Shown here: positions 1 to 10,369 of the stretch, piece by piece | How the letters are laid out: every line of letters begins with the position of its first letter | Position numbering within the stretch: the stretch's first letter is position 1 | Assembly: GCF_002454115.1 (NCBI RefSeq) | Contig: NZ_DKIH01000006.1 | Location: forward strand, 93,130 to 149,659 | Source of the DNA: Sphingopyxis sp. UBA6723 | Lineage (GTDB): Bacteria > Pseudomonadota > Alphaproteobacteria > Sphingomonadales > Sphingomonadaceae | Direction: 5' to 3' | DNA length: 56,530 bases | Notes under the pieces: model-generated | Told to the model about the DNA's origin: nothing | Database searches by the model: none | Seen by the model: only the letters and a program-made list of their open reading frames with translations | Made by a program: the position numbers and the translations under genes

Positions 1-1
1 T

Positions 2-58
2 CCACCATCCGCTGCGCGGACGGTCCCCCTCCCCATCGCTGCGCGACAGGGAGGATTT
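2..58. repeat. Half copy of GC-rich intergenic hairpin repeat (family D)
   Basis: A non-coding stretch just after the stop of the leftmost gene. It contains CCACC..GCTGCGCGG..CGGTCCCCCTCCCC and ends in a purine-rich GGGAGGA. The same order of blocks recurs at 1755-1799, so this is one arm of the intergenic repeat described there. The window edge cuts off whatever lay to the left. Confidence 0.6.
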
Positions 59-63
59 TTAGC

Positions 64-489
64 TCAACCCCCCGCCGTCTCCGATTTCTGCAAAATATGC
101 TTCCACTCGTCGGGCGTCACGCGCCCGACCGACAGCCGCGACTGGCGGATCAAATCCATGTCGGCGAGTTTGGGATCGGCCTTGATCGCCGCCAGCGTCA
201 CCGGATGCTTCAGCGCCCGTACCGGTTCGACGCGCACCACGACCCACGGCGATCCTTCGTCCGCAGTCGGGTCAGGGAAGGCGGTTTCGGTGATGCGCAT
301 GATCCCGACGCATTCCTTGCCGATATTGCTGTGGTAAAACAGCGCCTCGTCACCGACCTGCATCGCTTTCAGGTTGAGCTTCGCGGTGTGGTTGCGTACC
401 CCGTCCCACATGCCGGTGCCTTCGCGCACCAGCTGCTCCCACGGATAGACGTCGGGTTCGGATTTCATCAGCCAATATGATTTTGCCAT
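64..489 (-). CDS. EVE domain-containing protein (thymocyte nuclear protein 1 family)
   Basis: A 141-aa protein that is essentially a single EVE domain. It opens with YWLMKSEPDVYPW and continues with WDGVRNHTAKLNL and EALFYHSN, the three best-conserved blocks of the family. EVE domains share the PUA-like fold and are thought to bind modified bases in RNA or DNA; the ligand of this protein cannot be read from sequence. The start is the ATG at 487-489. It is transcribed away from the dioxygenase gene at 615, with a 125-bp gap that must hold both promoters. Length is normal for stand-alone bacterial EVE proteins. Confidence 0.9.
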   Translation of the reverse strand: MAKSYWLMKSEPDVYPWEQLVREGTGMWDGVRNHTAKLNLKAMQVGDEALFYHSNIGKECVGIMRITETAFPDPTADEGSPWVVVRVEPVRALKHPVTLAAIKADPKLADMDLIRQSRLSVGRVTPDEWKHILQKSETAGG

Positions 490-614
490 GCCGCTCTCTT
501 AGCAAGCATCGGCGGTTTGAAAAGAGCGAGCCTCTTTCCCTGCCCCGCCGACACCCCTACATGCGGGAACAGAGTCGCGGCGGCCAAAAGCCCCGCCCCA
601 AATTGGATGATGCT

Positions 615-1544
615 ATGACCGCCGCTGTTCCGACCATCTCGATGTCGCTGCCCGCCGACCAGTTCGCCAAGGACTTTGGCGCGTCCTTCGAACGCTTCGG
701 CTTTGCGATGATCACCGATCATGGCATCGACCCGGCGCTGATCGACGATGCGTGGGCAAAGGCGAAGGACTTCTTTGCGCTGCCCGAGCAGGTCAAGCGC
801 GCCTATCATATCCCCGGCGGCGGCGGCGCGCGCGGCTACACCCCGTTCGGGACCGAAATCGCCAAGGGCGCGAAGGAAGTCGACCTCAAGGAATTCTGGC
901 ACGTCGGCCGCGACCTGCCCGCGGGCCACCGGCTCGCCGCGCAGCAGCCGAACAATGTCTGGCCTGCCGAGGTCGAAGGGTTTCGCGCCGTCTATGACAA
1001 ATTGTTCGCCGAATTCGACCGCGTCGGCGGCCAATTGCTGTCGGGCATCGCCCGCTACCTGGGCCTCGCGCCCGATTTCTTCGACGACACGGTGCTCGAC
1101 GGCAACAGCGTGATGCGCCTGCTCCATTATCCGCCGGTCGAAGCGCCCGCCAAGGGCATCCGCGCCGAGGCGCATGAGGACATCAACACGATCACCCTGC
1201 TCTTGGGCGCAGAAGAGGCCGGGCTCGAAATCCTCGACAAGGACGGCAGCTGGCTCCCGGTCAGCCCGCCGCCGGGCGCGATGGCGGTCAATGTCGGCGA
1301 CATGCTGCAACGGCTGACCAACAACAAGCTCCCCTCCACCACCCACCGCGTCCGTAATCCCGATGCGGGCCGTGCGAGCGTGGCGCGCTATTCGATGCCA
1401 TTCTTCCTGCATTTCCGCTCGGATTATCCGATCGAGACGCTGGAAAGCTGCATCGATGCGGCGCACCCGAACCTGTATCCGACGCCGATTACGGCGGATG
1501 AGTATCTGCAGGAGCGGCTGCGCGAGATTGGGCTCAAGAAGTAG
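615..1544 (+). CDS. Isopenicillin N synthase-like 2-oxoglutarate/Fe(II)-dependent oxygenase
   Basis: A 309-aa soluble oxygenase with an N-terminal DIOX_N region (ISMSLPADQFAKDF, then MITDHGID) and a C-terminal double-stranded beta-helix. The iron ligands are visible as the HED of EAHEDINTITLL and the distal His of TTHRVRNP. An R-x-S (RYSMPF) sits where 2-oxoglutarate is bound. I chose the ATG at 615, which gives MTAAVPTISM; an upstream in-frame start at 477 would overlap the divergent EVE gene and adds sequence unlike the family. The substrate is unknown, since the family ranges from antibiotic synthesis to general hydroxylation. A hairpin repeat follows the stop closely. Confidence 0.85.
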   Translation: MTAAVPTISMSLPADQFAKDFGASFERFGFAMITDHGIDPALIDDAWAKAKDFFALPEQVKRAYHIPGGGGARGYTPFGTEIAKGAKEVDLKEFWHVGRDLPAGHRLAAQQPNNVWPAEVEGFRAVYDKLFAEFDRVGGQLLSGIARYLGLAPDFFDDTVLDGNSVMRLLHYPPVEAPAKGIRAEAHEDINTITLLLGAEEAGLEILDKDGSWLPVSPPPGAMAVNVGDMLQRLTNNKLPSTTHRVRNPDAGRASVARYSMPFFLHFRSDYPIETLESCIDAAHPNLYPTPITADEYLQERLREIGLKK

Positions 1545-1548
1545 CGAA

Positions 1549-1638
1549 CCCCTTGTTCGTCACCCCGGACTTGATCCGGGGTCCAGGCGACGGCGCGAGA
1601 ATGGATGCCGGATCAAGTCCGGGATGACGAACAAGGGG
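1549..1638. repeat. Inverted hairpin repeat, family A
   Basis: Two arms of about 31-33 bp run from CCCCTTGTTCGTCACC (1549) to the reverse complement ending ACAAGGGG (1638). The shared core is GGACTTGATCCGG and its complement. It begins 4 bp after the oxygenase stop and could also end its transcript. Related copies lie at 12143-12232, 34145-34234 and 46134-46207. Confidence 0.8.
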
Positions 1639-1673
1639 AGGCTGCTTTGGGGTGGGGAGCGGACATAGCCGAT

Positions 1674-1799
1674 CCTCCCCGGAACGGGGAGGTGGCAGCC
1701 CGCAGGGCTGACGGAGGGGTCGAAACCTTTCGTCATGACGCACCGCCGCGGCCCCTCCACCACCGCTGCGCGGCGGTCCCCCTCCCCGTTCCGGGGAGG
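1674..1799. repeat. Inverted hairpin doublet, family D
   Basis: Left hairpin 1674-1692 is CCTCCCCG-GAA-CGGGGAGG. Right hairpin 1781-1799 is its reverse complement, CCTCCCCG-TTC-CGGGGAGG. The sequence between includes pyrimidine/purine-rich blocks (ACGGAGGGG, CCCCTCCACC) that also pair. Together with the family A copy it fills the 287-bp gap between genes; no ORF of note lies there. Confidence 0.75.
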
Positions 1800-1831
1800 A
1801 CCCCTACGTCGCCAAGTGGTCGTTAGTTGCC

Positions 1832-2236
1832 CTACCGCCCCGCCCAATAATCAAACACCGCCTGCTGCTGCTCGCGGATAAACCGTGCCGCCGTCGCGCC
1901 CTCCCACGGGCCTTCGTAACCGAGCAGCAGCGCCGTTCCGCCGACCCACCAGCCCTGCCCGGGCAGCCGGTCGCTTTCGCGTACCACCAGCACCGCCAGA
2001 TCGGGTTCGCCGTCCAGCGCGCAGAGCCGGTCGACCTCGGCCAAGGTCTTGCACACCGCGCGCATCTTGGGCCGGGTGAAGCGGAACCCCAGGTCGCCGA
2101 GCAGTTCGGAATAGCTGACCGCGCGGCCCTCGCGCGCGGCTTCGGTCAGGATCGCGCGGATGCGCGGGGCGTCGCCGAGGGCGCTGGCGTCGGCGGCCAG
2201 CGCTTCGCCGCCTAAACCCCCGTCTTTGGCGGCCAT
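1832..2236 (-). CDS. Conserved hypothetical protein, 134 aa
   Basis: A small cytosolic protein with no signal peptide or membrane segment. The central block AVSYSELLGDLGFRFTRPKM resembles a helix-turn-helix-like recognition segment and is followed by a VLVVRES strand and a GWWVGG turn. The tail is helical (ATAARFIREQQQAVFDYW). I do not recognise a catalytic motif; the segment order (open 'YSELL', 'RPKMRAVCKTL', then a C-terminal Val-rich strand) faintly recalls winged-helix domains. Its start overlaps the last 25 bp of the DUF1295 gene on the same strand, so the two are probably translated from one mRNA. Function unknown. Confidence 0.6.
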   Translation of the reverse strand: MAAKDGGLGGEALAADASALGDAPRIRAILTEAAREGRAVSYSELLGDLGFRFTRPKMRAVCKTLAEVDRLCALDGEPDLAVLVVRESDRLPGQGWWVGGTALLLGYEGPWEGATAARFIREQQQAVFDYWAGR

Positions 2237-3030
2237 GGAATGAAACCGGAGGTGCGCGCGACATAAGCGGCATAGTCAGGCCGCGTCTTGTGCAGCCCCT
2301 TTTCGAGCAGCGCCTTGCCCGACCATTTGGTCAGGGTGAAGGTCAGGAAAACCGGCCCGATCACGCTGGCCAGCGCGACCCACGGCCCGATGTCGGCGGC
2401 GATCAGCCACAATCCCCACCAGGTCAGCGCGTCGCCGAAATAATTGGGATGGCGGGTATAGCGCCACAGTCCGGTGTCGAGCACCTGCCCCTTGTTCGCG
2501 GGGTTCTTGCGGAACGCATCGAGCTGCGCGTCGCCGATCGTCTCGAACGCGATGCCGATCAGCGCCGCGACCACGCCGATGATGGCGAGGATACCGACGC
2601 CGTTTGCCACCGCGCCGCCGCTGGCCCAGATGCCGATCTGCGCGGGCAGGCAGGTGATGAACAGCAGCGGCGCCTGGGTCAGGAACACGGTGAGCAGCGC
2701 CGTCTTGCCCCAGCTCCATTTCTTCGTTTCCATCGTCCGCGACAGGATCTTGGCATAGCGCGGATCCTCGCCATGCCCCACCCAGCGGACGGTCAGATGG
2801 ATGGCAAGCCGCAGCCCCCACAGGCTTGTCAGCCCGAGCAGCAATTTGGCGTGCAAAGCATCAAAACCCGCCTGCCACGCCGCCCCCCATGCCAGCAGCA
2901 CCATGCCGAACGCCCAGAAGGCGTCGATGAACGACACGTCGCGGATCGCCACCGAAATCGCCCACAGGATCAGGATCACCGCCAGCAATCCGGCGAAATT
3001 GAGCGCCAGCAGCATCAGCAGGTCGGTCAT
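2212..3030 (-). CDS. DUF1295 (steroid 5-alpha-reductase-like) integral membrane protein
   Basis: A 272-aa polytopic membrane protein with about seven hydrophobic segments, starting MTDLLMLLALNFAGLLAVIL. The C-terminal signature WRYTRHPNYFGDALTWWG marks the DUF1295/SRD5A reductase family, whose members use NADPH to reduce double bonds of lipids. The bacterial substrate is undefined. The ATG at 3028-3030 overlaps the stop of the upstream acyltransferase by 4 bp (ATGA type), indicating coupled translation. Pairing with a lipid acyltransferase suggests a shared role in membrane lipid modification, which is inference. Confidence 0.85.
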   Translation of the reverse strand: MTDLLMLLALNFAGLLAVILILWAISVAIRDVSFIDAFWAFGMVLLAWGAAWQAGFDALHAKLLLGLTSLWGLRLAIHLTVRWVGHGEDPRYAKILSRTMETKKWSWGKTALLTVFLTQAPLLFITCLPAQIGIWASGGAVANGVGILAIIGVVAALIGIAFETIGDAQLDAFRKNPANKGQVLDTGLWRYTRHPNYFGDALTWWGLWLIAADIGPWVALASVIGPVFLTFTLTKWSGKALLEKGLHKTRPDYAAYVARTSGFIPWPPKTGV

Positions 3031-3665
3031 GCGCGCATCTCCATCTCGTCCGGGCCGTCATCGCCGACAATATCGTCGATCGAGCGCACCGCGCGCTCGG
3101 GAATTTTGGGGATGCAGGTGCGATACACCTCGAGCACCTTCATCATATCGGCGCGAAAATCGCCGCTGGGCCAGATCAGCGGGCCAAGCCCGCCGGTTTT
3201 CGTCCCATAATCCATGAAGCCGACGACCATCGGCACCTTGGCCGCCATGGCGATCTGGTAAAAGCCGGTGCGCCATTTCGTTGTCTTGCCGCGTGTCCCT
3301 TCGGGCGCGACGGTCAGCATGAATTCGGTGCGGCGCGCGAACTCGTCGACCATCTGCTGAACAACATTGCCGCCACCGCGGCGATCGACCGGTACCCCGC
3401 CCATCTTGCGGATAAAGCCGCCCAGCGGCCAGCGGAACAGCGACAGCTTGGCCATGAAATAGGGACGAATTTTCAGATCGGCGGTCAGGCCAAGGAAATT
3501 GACGAAGTCCCAATTGCTGGTGTGCGGCGCCGCGATCAGGATGAAGCGTCGCGGTTCCGGCACCACCCCGACCGCTTTCCAGCCGCGCAGCCGGTATAAT
3601 GCCAGCAACAATCGGCGCACCGCCCGTGCCGCCCATCCCGGGGGCTGATCGTCTATTCGCGTCAC
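3027..3665 (-). CDS. Lysophospholipid acyltransferase family protein (PlsC-like)
   Basis: A 212-aa 1-acyl-glycerophosphate acyltransferase-like enzyme. The catalytic HX4D box is H-TSNW-D in AAPHTSNWDFVNF. The substrate-binding block VAPEGTRGKTTKWRTGF corresponds to the family's EGTR motif. I place the start at GTG 3665 because AGAGGAG precedes it at good spacing; the longer reading to 3731 adds a Pro/Arg-rich stretch unlike the family. The enzyme would transfer acyl chains at the inner face of the cytoplasmic membrane. It is divergent from parC and overlaps the DUF1295 gene downstream. Confidence 0.85.
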   Translation of the reverse strand: MTRIDDQPPGWAARAVRRLLLALYRLRGWKAVGVVPEPRRFILIAAPHTSNWDFVNFLGLTADLKIRPYFMAKLSLFRWPLGGFIRKMGGVPVDRRGGGNVVQQMVDEFARRTEFMLTVAPEGTRGKTTKWRTGFYQIAMAAKVPMVVGFMDYGTKTGGLGPLIWPSGDFRADMMKVLEVYRTCIPKIPERAVRSIDDIVGDDGPDEMEMRA

Positions 3666-3793
3666 ATACTCTCCTCTACCCACCGCACGGCTTGCGCGAA
3701 AGATCGGGGGTTCGCAAGGGGGCGCGATCACGGCGTGTGGCTTTGCGATCGCCCTTTGCCTTGGCGCGCCAGCCTTGCTATCGCGCCGCGACC

Positions 3794-6094
<2,301 letters not shown>

Positions 6095-6153
6095 CCGCAT
6101 TTTCCTGTCGCCGTAAATCGCTTCTTTACTCTCGCCCCACTAGGCCATGGCCA

Positions 6154-7866
6154 ATGGGGAAAGGTCGCACAAAACCCGCTGTTATGCCACTTGATCGAAC
6201 CGGTGAAGACCGGCCCTTGTTGTTCGTCGGCTGGATCGACGCGCTCCCGGTGCCAGCGGCGCTGATCCGCCCGCTCGCGCGCGGCAATTTTCGTCTGCAC
6301 GCCAGCAACGCCGCTTTTGACCGGCTCAATCTGTCGCCAGCCGGCGCCGACGCTCCAATCGAGCTGTTGCGCGCCGTCGAACGCGCAGCGCAGTCGCCCA
6401 ACGATATGCAGGAATTCAGCTGCCAGCTGGGCGACGGCGTCGCGGCGCGCGATCTGCGCGGATCGATCGGGCCGTTGCCGACCGAAACGGGCGACGAAAG
6501 CCTGTTCCTGCTGACGCTGATCGACCGTACCCAGGAAATGATGACCGAGCGCAATTTGCGCCGTGAGCTGGTGTCGGACAGCCTGACCGGCCTGCCCAAC
6601 CGCGCCGGGTTCGAAGAAATGGTCGAACAGCGCGGCGTCACCGACGGCATTGGCGCCGACCACGCCATCCTGCTGCTCGACCTGGCGCGGTTCAGCCGCA
6701 TCAACGAACATATCGGGCCGATGGCGGGCGACGAGCTGATCATCACAGTCGCGCGGCGGTTGAAATCATCCTTGCGCAGCGGGGACATTTTGGCGCGCAC
6801 CGGCGGCGACGAATTTGCCATATCGACCCGCGTCGCGGGTGGGCGCGCCGATGTCCGCGAAATGGCGCGGCGCATCCGCGGCTGTTTCGACCATCCGTTC
6901 CGTATCGGCCAATTGAAAGTCAGCGTCGATTGCGCGCTGGGCTGTGCAATTCAGCCCGCGATCGACAGCGACGTCGCCGATCAGATCCGCCACGCGCAGA
7001 TCGCGCTGAAACGCGCGAAGCAGACCGACCGCATCGAAATCTATGAGCCCGAATCGGCGATGCTGTCCGACAATCGTTTCGGGCTTGAAACCGAACTGCG
7101 CAACGCGATCGAGGAAGACCGGCTCCATCTGGCGTTTCAGCCGCTGATCGAGCTTGCGACCGGCAAGGTCGCCGGGTTCGAAGCGCTCGCGCGCTGGGAC
7201 AAGCAGGACGGCCATGCGATTTCGCCCAGCGAATTCATCCCGATCGCCGAAGATTCAGGCCTGATCGTGCCGCTCGGCCAATGGGCGATCGGCAAGGCGG
7301 CGGCGGTGCTCGCCGGCTGGGACGGGCAAAATGGCGGCAAGACGGTCGACTGCTATGTCTCGGTTAATGTCTCGGCGATCCAGCTGTTGCGCGATGATGT
7401 CGCCGCGGTGGTGCGCGGCGCGCTCGCAAAGCATAAAATCGGCGGCGAACGGTTGATGATCGAACTGACCGAAAGCGCGATCATCGGCGATCCCGACCTT
7501 GCACTGTCAGTGCTCAGCGAGCTGAAGGCTCTCAATGCGCGCGTCGCGATGGACGATTTCGGCACCGGCTATTCGAACCTCGCCTATCTGCAGCGCCTGC
7601 CGCTCGACGTGCTCAAGATTGACCGCAGCTTTGTCGAACATATGGTCGATGACCGCGACAAGGTGGCGATCGTCCGCACGATCCAAAGTCTGGCTGAAGT
7701 GCTGGGGATGAAAACCACCGCCGAGGGGGTCGAGACCGCCGATCAGGCGCGCCTCCTGTCGGCACTCGGCTGCGATTTCGGCCAAGGCTATTTGTTCGCG
7801 CGGCCGTTGGAAGGCGCCGCGGCGCTCGATTTCTGGCGTCAGTCGCTGGTGCGCCCGATCTTCTGA
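6154..7866 (+). CDS. Bifunctional-type diguanylate cyclase/phosphodiesterase (GGDEF-EAL)
   Basis: A roughly 570-aa cyclic-di-GMP enzyme. Residues about 15-130 form a PAS-like sensory region without membrane segments. A GGDEF domain follows with intact GGDEF at 217-221 and an RSGD inhibitory site exactly five residues before it. The EAL domain has EAL at 343-345 plus NVSAIQL, ELTES, DDFGTGYS, KIDRSF, AEGVE and GQGYLF, so all metal and general-base positions look present. Both activities are therefore possible. The start is uncertain between ATG 6154 and 6184, with no strong ribosome site at either. The 3' end overlaps the convergent cca gene by 28 bp. Confidence 0.9.
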   Translation: MGKGRTKPAVMPLDRTGEDRPLLFVGWIDALPVPAALIRPLARGNFRLHASNAAFDRLNLSPAGADAPIELLRAVERAAQSPNDMQEFSCQLGDGVAARDLRGSIGPLPTETGDESLFLLTLIDRTQEMMTERNLRRELVSDSLTGLPNRAGFEEMVEQRGVTDGIGADHAILLLDLARFSRINEHIGPMAGDELIITVARRLKSSLRSGDILARTGGDEFAISTRVAGGRADVREMARRIRGCFDHPFRIGQLKVSVDCALGCAIQPAIDSDVADQIRHAQIALKRAKQTDRIEIYEPESAMLSDNRFGLETELRNAIEEDRLHLAFQPLIELATGKVAGFEALARWDKQDGHAISPSEFIPIAEDSGLIVPLGQWAIGKAAAVLAGWDGQNGGKTVDCYVSVNVSAIQLLRDDVAAVVRGALAKHKIGGERLMIELTESAIIGDPDLALSVLSELKALNARVAMDDFGTGYSNLAYLQRLPLDVLKIDRSFVEHMVDDRDKVAIVRTIQSLAEVLGMKTTAEGVETADQARLLSALGCDFGQGYLFARPLEGAAALDFWRQSLVRPIF

Positions 7867-9035
7867 TCGACCAGTTCGGCAACGCGGTCGGCGCCGGGAA
7901 AATTCTCGGCGACCCATGCCGCTTCAACGTCTTTCAGGATGCGCGCGACCTCTGGCCCAACCGCAATGCCGCGCGCGACAATGTCGCCGCCCTTGATCGG
8001 CAGCACCGGAACCTCCCAATCCGCGAGATCGCGCACCGCGGCGGGCTCGCCCGCGATCAGATGCACGTCGCGCGCCGCGTCGATCCCGATGGCGTGGGCA
8101 AGCTGGCGCACCGGCCGCGCAACGTCGCCGCGATGCTCGCCCACCGCGCCCAGATATTTGCGCTGCCGGGTCGATAGCCGCAGGCGGCTGGCCACTTGCT
8201 CGGCAACCGCGCGGTCGGCGGGCAGCAGCGCCGCGAGACGGCGGTGCGGGACAATATCGGCTCCCGCAGCAGCTTCGTTGGCGAGCAGGTCGTCGAGCGT
8301 CGCGGCAAAATCCGGATCCAGTTCGGGCAGCAGCACCGCAAAAATGCCGTCAGCCGCCATCTGGCCGACGATCGCGCGCGGATCGGGCAGCGCCAAAATC
8401 TTGGTCAGCTCGTCGGCGATGCGTTCGCGCGACAGGCTTTTGAGTGACTGACGCGCGGTGACGACGGCGGCGTGGCTGTCTGCATCGAGCGCGCCGCGCC
8501 CAAAGCGCGCCGCAAAACGATAAAAGCGCAGGATGCGCAGATGATCCTCGGCAATCCGCGTCGCCGCATCGCCGATAAAGCGCACGCAGCCGCCGCGCAG
8601 GTCGTCGATGCCACCGAAATAATCATCGACCGCCCCCGTTTCCGGATCGGCATAAAGTGCGTTGATCGTGAAATCGCGCCGCGCCGCATCGCCCTGCCAA
8701 TCGTCGGCAAATGCGACCGTCGCGCGGCGTCCGTCGGTCTCGACATCGTGGCGCAGCGTTGTGATCTCGTGATGATCGCCGCTGGCGACTGCGGTGACGG
8801 TGCCGTGCGCGATGCCGGTCGGGATCACCTTGATATCGGCCGCTTCCAGCCGCCGCGTCACCTCCTGCGGCAACAGCGGGGTCGCCAAATCGATGTCGGT
8901 GACCGGCAGGCCGAGCAGCGTGTCGCGCACCGCGCCGCCGACGATCTTCACCGCCCCGCCCTCGCTGGTCAGCGCCGCGACGATCCGGCGCAGCCCCGGC
9001 CGGACGCGCCATTCGGCATCGGGCAGCACGCTCAC
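7839..9035 (-). CDS. cca: CCA tRNA nucleotidyltransferase
   Basis: A 398-aa class II CCA-adding enzyme or poly(A)-polymerase-like nucleotidyltransferase that builds or repairs the 3'-CCA of tRNA. The head domain has IVGGAVRDTLLG and the metal-binding TDIDLATPL, followed by RRDFTINALYAD and the neck block EDHLRILRFYRFAARFG. The C-terminal part is all-helical. The start is a GTG at 9033-9035, overlapping the stop of the Nudix gene by 4 bp. It is the last gene of a three-gene set (DUF1285, CoA pyrophosphatase, cca) known from other alphaproteobacteria. The 3' end converges with the GGDEF-EAL gene. Confidence 0.92.
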   Translation of the reverse strand: MSVLPDAEWRVRPGLRRIVAALTSEGGAVKIVGGAVRDTLLGLPVTDIDLATPLLPQEVTRRLEAADIKVIPTGIAHGTVTAVASGDHHEITTLRHDVETDGRRATVAFADDWQGDAARRDFTINALYADPETGAVDDYFGGIDDLRGGCVRFIGDAATRIAEDHLRILRFYRFAARFGRGALDADSHAAVVTARQSLKSLSRERIADELTKILALPDPRAIVGQMAADGIFAVLLPELDPDFAATLDDLLANEAAAGADIVPHRRLAALLPADRAVAEQVASRLRLSTRQRKYLGAVGEHRGDVARPVRQLAHAIGIDAARDVHLIAGEPAAVRDLADWEVPVLPIKGGDIVARGIAVGPEVARILKDVEAAWVAENFPGADRVAELVDQKIGRTSD

Positions 9036-9616
9036 CGATGCCAGCCCGTGGGCATCCGCCGCGCCAGATTGATGATGATGCCCGCCGTCACGCCCCAGAT
9101 CCGCCGTCCTTGCCAGTCCATGTCATAATAATGCCGGTCCTGACCCTGCCAATGCGCCTGCTGGCGCGCATAATTGGCGGGATCGAACAGGATGTCGAGC
9201 GGCACTTCGAACCAGTCCTCGACCTCGTCGGGGTTGGGGTCGAGCGGCAGGTCGGGGGGGATGACGCCCAGCACCGGGGTGATGATATAGCCGCTGCCCG
9301 ACCGATAAGGCTCGGTCACCCCCGCCACCATCACGTCGCGGGGACTGAGGCCGATCTCCTCCTCGGCCTCGCGCAGCGCGGCATCAATCGCGTCGCGGTC
9401 GTCGGGATCGATCTTGCCGCCGGGAAAGGCGACCTGCCCGGCATGGCTGCGCAGCCATTGCGGGCGCTGGGTCAGGATGACGCCGGGGTCGGGGCGATCG
9501 GTAAAGGCGATCAGCACCGCGGCATCGCGGAGCGTCGGCGTGCCGAGATACGCCTCATCCTCGCCCGCATCGGGCAGCAGATTGTCGAGCGCGGCGCGCA
9601 GCTTTGCCGACAGCAT
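9032..9616 (-). CDS. CoA pyrophosphatase (Nudix hydrolase)
   Basis: A 194-aa Nudix enzyme of the CoA/acyl-CoA diphosphatase subgroup. The subgroup signature ILTQRPQWLRSHAGQVAFPG directly precedes the Nudix box GGKIDPDDRD..ALREAEEEIGL, which keeps the catalytic REAEEEIG core. The expected reaction is cleavage of CoA to 3',5'-ADP and 4'-phosphopantetheine. The start is ATG 9616, whose A is shared with the stop of the upstream DUF1285 gene. Position between DUF1285 and cca with overlaps on both sides implies one polycistronic mRNA. Confidence 0.9.
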   Translation of the reverse strand: MLSAKLRAALDNLLPDAGEDEAYLGTPTLRDAAVLIAFTDRPDPGVILTQRPQWLRSHAGQVAFPGGKIDPDDRDAIDAALREAEEEIGLSPRDVMVAGVTEPYRSGSGYIITPVLGVIPPDLPLDPNPDEVEDWFEVPLDILFDPANYARQQAHWQGQDRHYYDMDWQGRRIWGVTAGIIINLARRMPTGWHR

Positions 9617-10200
9617 CAGCGATCGACCAGCGGAAATGGCGCGCCGTTCGACCAGATCGCGGGCGGATCGCTTTGGTCAGCGAGCGCCATCTCGACGATC
9701 TCATAATAAAGCGCGCGATCGATCCGCGCTTCAAGCCCGTTGCCGATGGTGCCGCGGACGTGGAGCCGCGGGTCGGGGCTATCGGGGTCGGTGCCGAAGG
9801 TCAGCGGATGGTCGGGTCCGGCCATGACGAGGTCGTCGGTGTCGAGCCGGAAGACGAGCTGGCGGGCGGCACCCGCTCCCTCGCTCTTCATCTCGACCGC
9901 CCGGAATGGGGTGTCCTCGACCGCAATGCCCAACTTCTCGGCAGGGGTCACCAGAACATGGCTACCGTCGGCTTCACGGCGCAGGATCGTCGAGAACAGC
10001 TTGACCATCGCGGGGCGGTTGATCCGCCCGCCTTCGTGATACCAGCTGCCATCGGCGCGGATTTCCATGAAGCTGTCGCCCTCGCGCTCGGGGTGCCATT
10101 GCTCGACCGGCGGCAGCTGACGCGCGGCGAGCAGTTCGGCAGCCTCGGTCAGCGAGAGCTGTGCGAAGTCCTTGGGAAGCGAAGGCGCGGGGGTGACCAT
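9616..10200 (-). CDS. DUF1285 domain-containing protein
   Basis: A 194-aa cytosolic protein of the DUF1285 family, recognised from PVEQWHPEREGDSFMEI, ADGSWYHEGGRI and RPAMVKLFSTILRRE and from normal length. Its biochemical role is not established. It is the first gene of the operon leading into the CoA pyrophosphatase and cca, with 1-4-bp overlaps. A perfect 30-bp inverted repeat lies about 60 bp upstream of its start (10261-10367), so its promoter must sit between or within that element. Confidence 0.85.
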   Translation of the reverse strand: MVTPAPSLPKDFAQLSLTEAAELLAARQLPPVEQWHPEREGDSFMEIRADGSWYHEGGRINRPAMVKLFSTILRREADGSHVLVTPAEKLGIAVEDTPFRAVEMKSEGAGAARQLVFRLDTDDLVMAGPDHPLTFGTDPDSPDPRLHVRGTIGNGLEARIDRALYYEIVEMALADQSDPPAIWSNGAPFPLVDR

Positions 10201-10260
10201 CCATCCGACATAGGGGGGCTAACGGATCGTGCAAGTCGCAGCGTAGCTCTATCGATTGAG

Positions 10261-10367
10261 CCGTGCCCCTGCGAAGGCAGGGGCCCATCATCGACCCTAT
10301 GCGTCCCACATCAGCGGTTGCGGAACGAGAGCTCGGGTGATGGGCCCCTGCCTTCGCAGGGGCACGG
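10261..10367. repeat. Perfect 30-bp inverted hairpin doublet, family B (empty)
   Basis: Left arm 10261-10290 reads CCGTGCCCCTGCGAAGGCAG..., and right arm 10338-10367 is its exact reverse complement over 30 bp. Each arm is itself a hairpin: GCCCCTGC-GAAG-GCAGGGGC. The 47-bp spacer is non-coding. It lies between the starts of DUF1285 and the 3' end of the GNAT gene, only 2 bp from the latter's stop codon. It has the same architecture as the pair that frames the GIY-YIG gene at 51805-52173. Confidence 0.9.
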
Positions 10368-10369
10368 TG

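Noticed and set aside
1549..1799. CRISPR-like look of repeated palindromes
   Set aside because: Units are inverted pairs in separate gaps, not direct repeats with regular spacers, and no cas genes are present.
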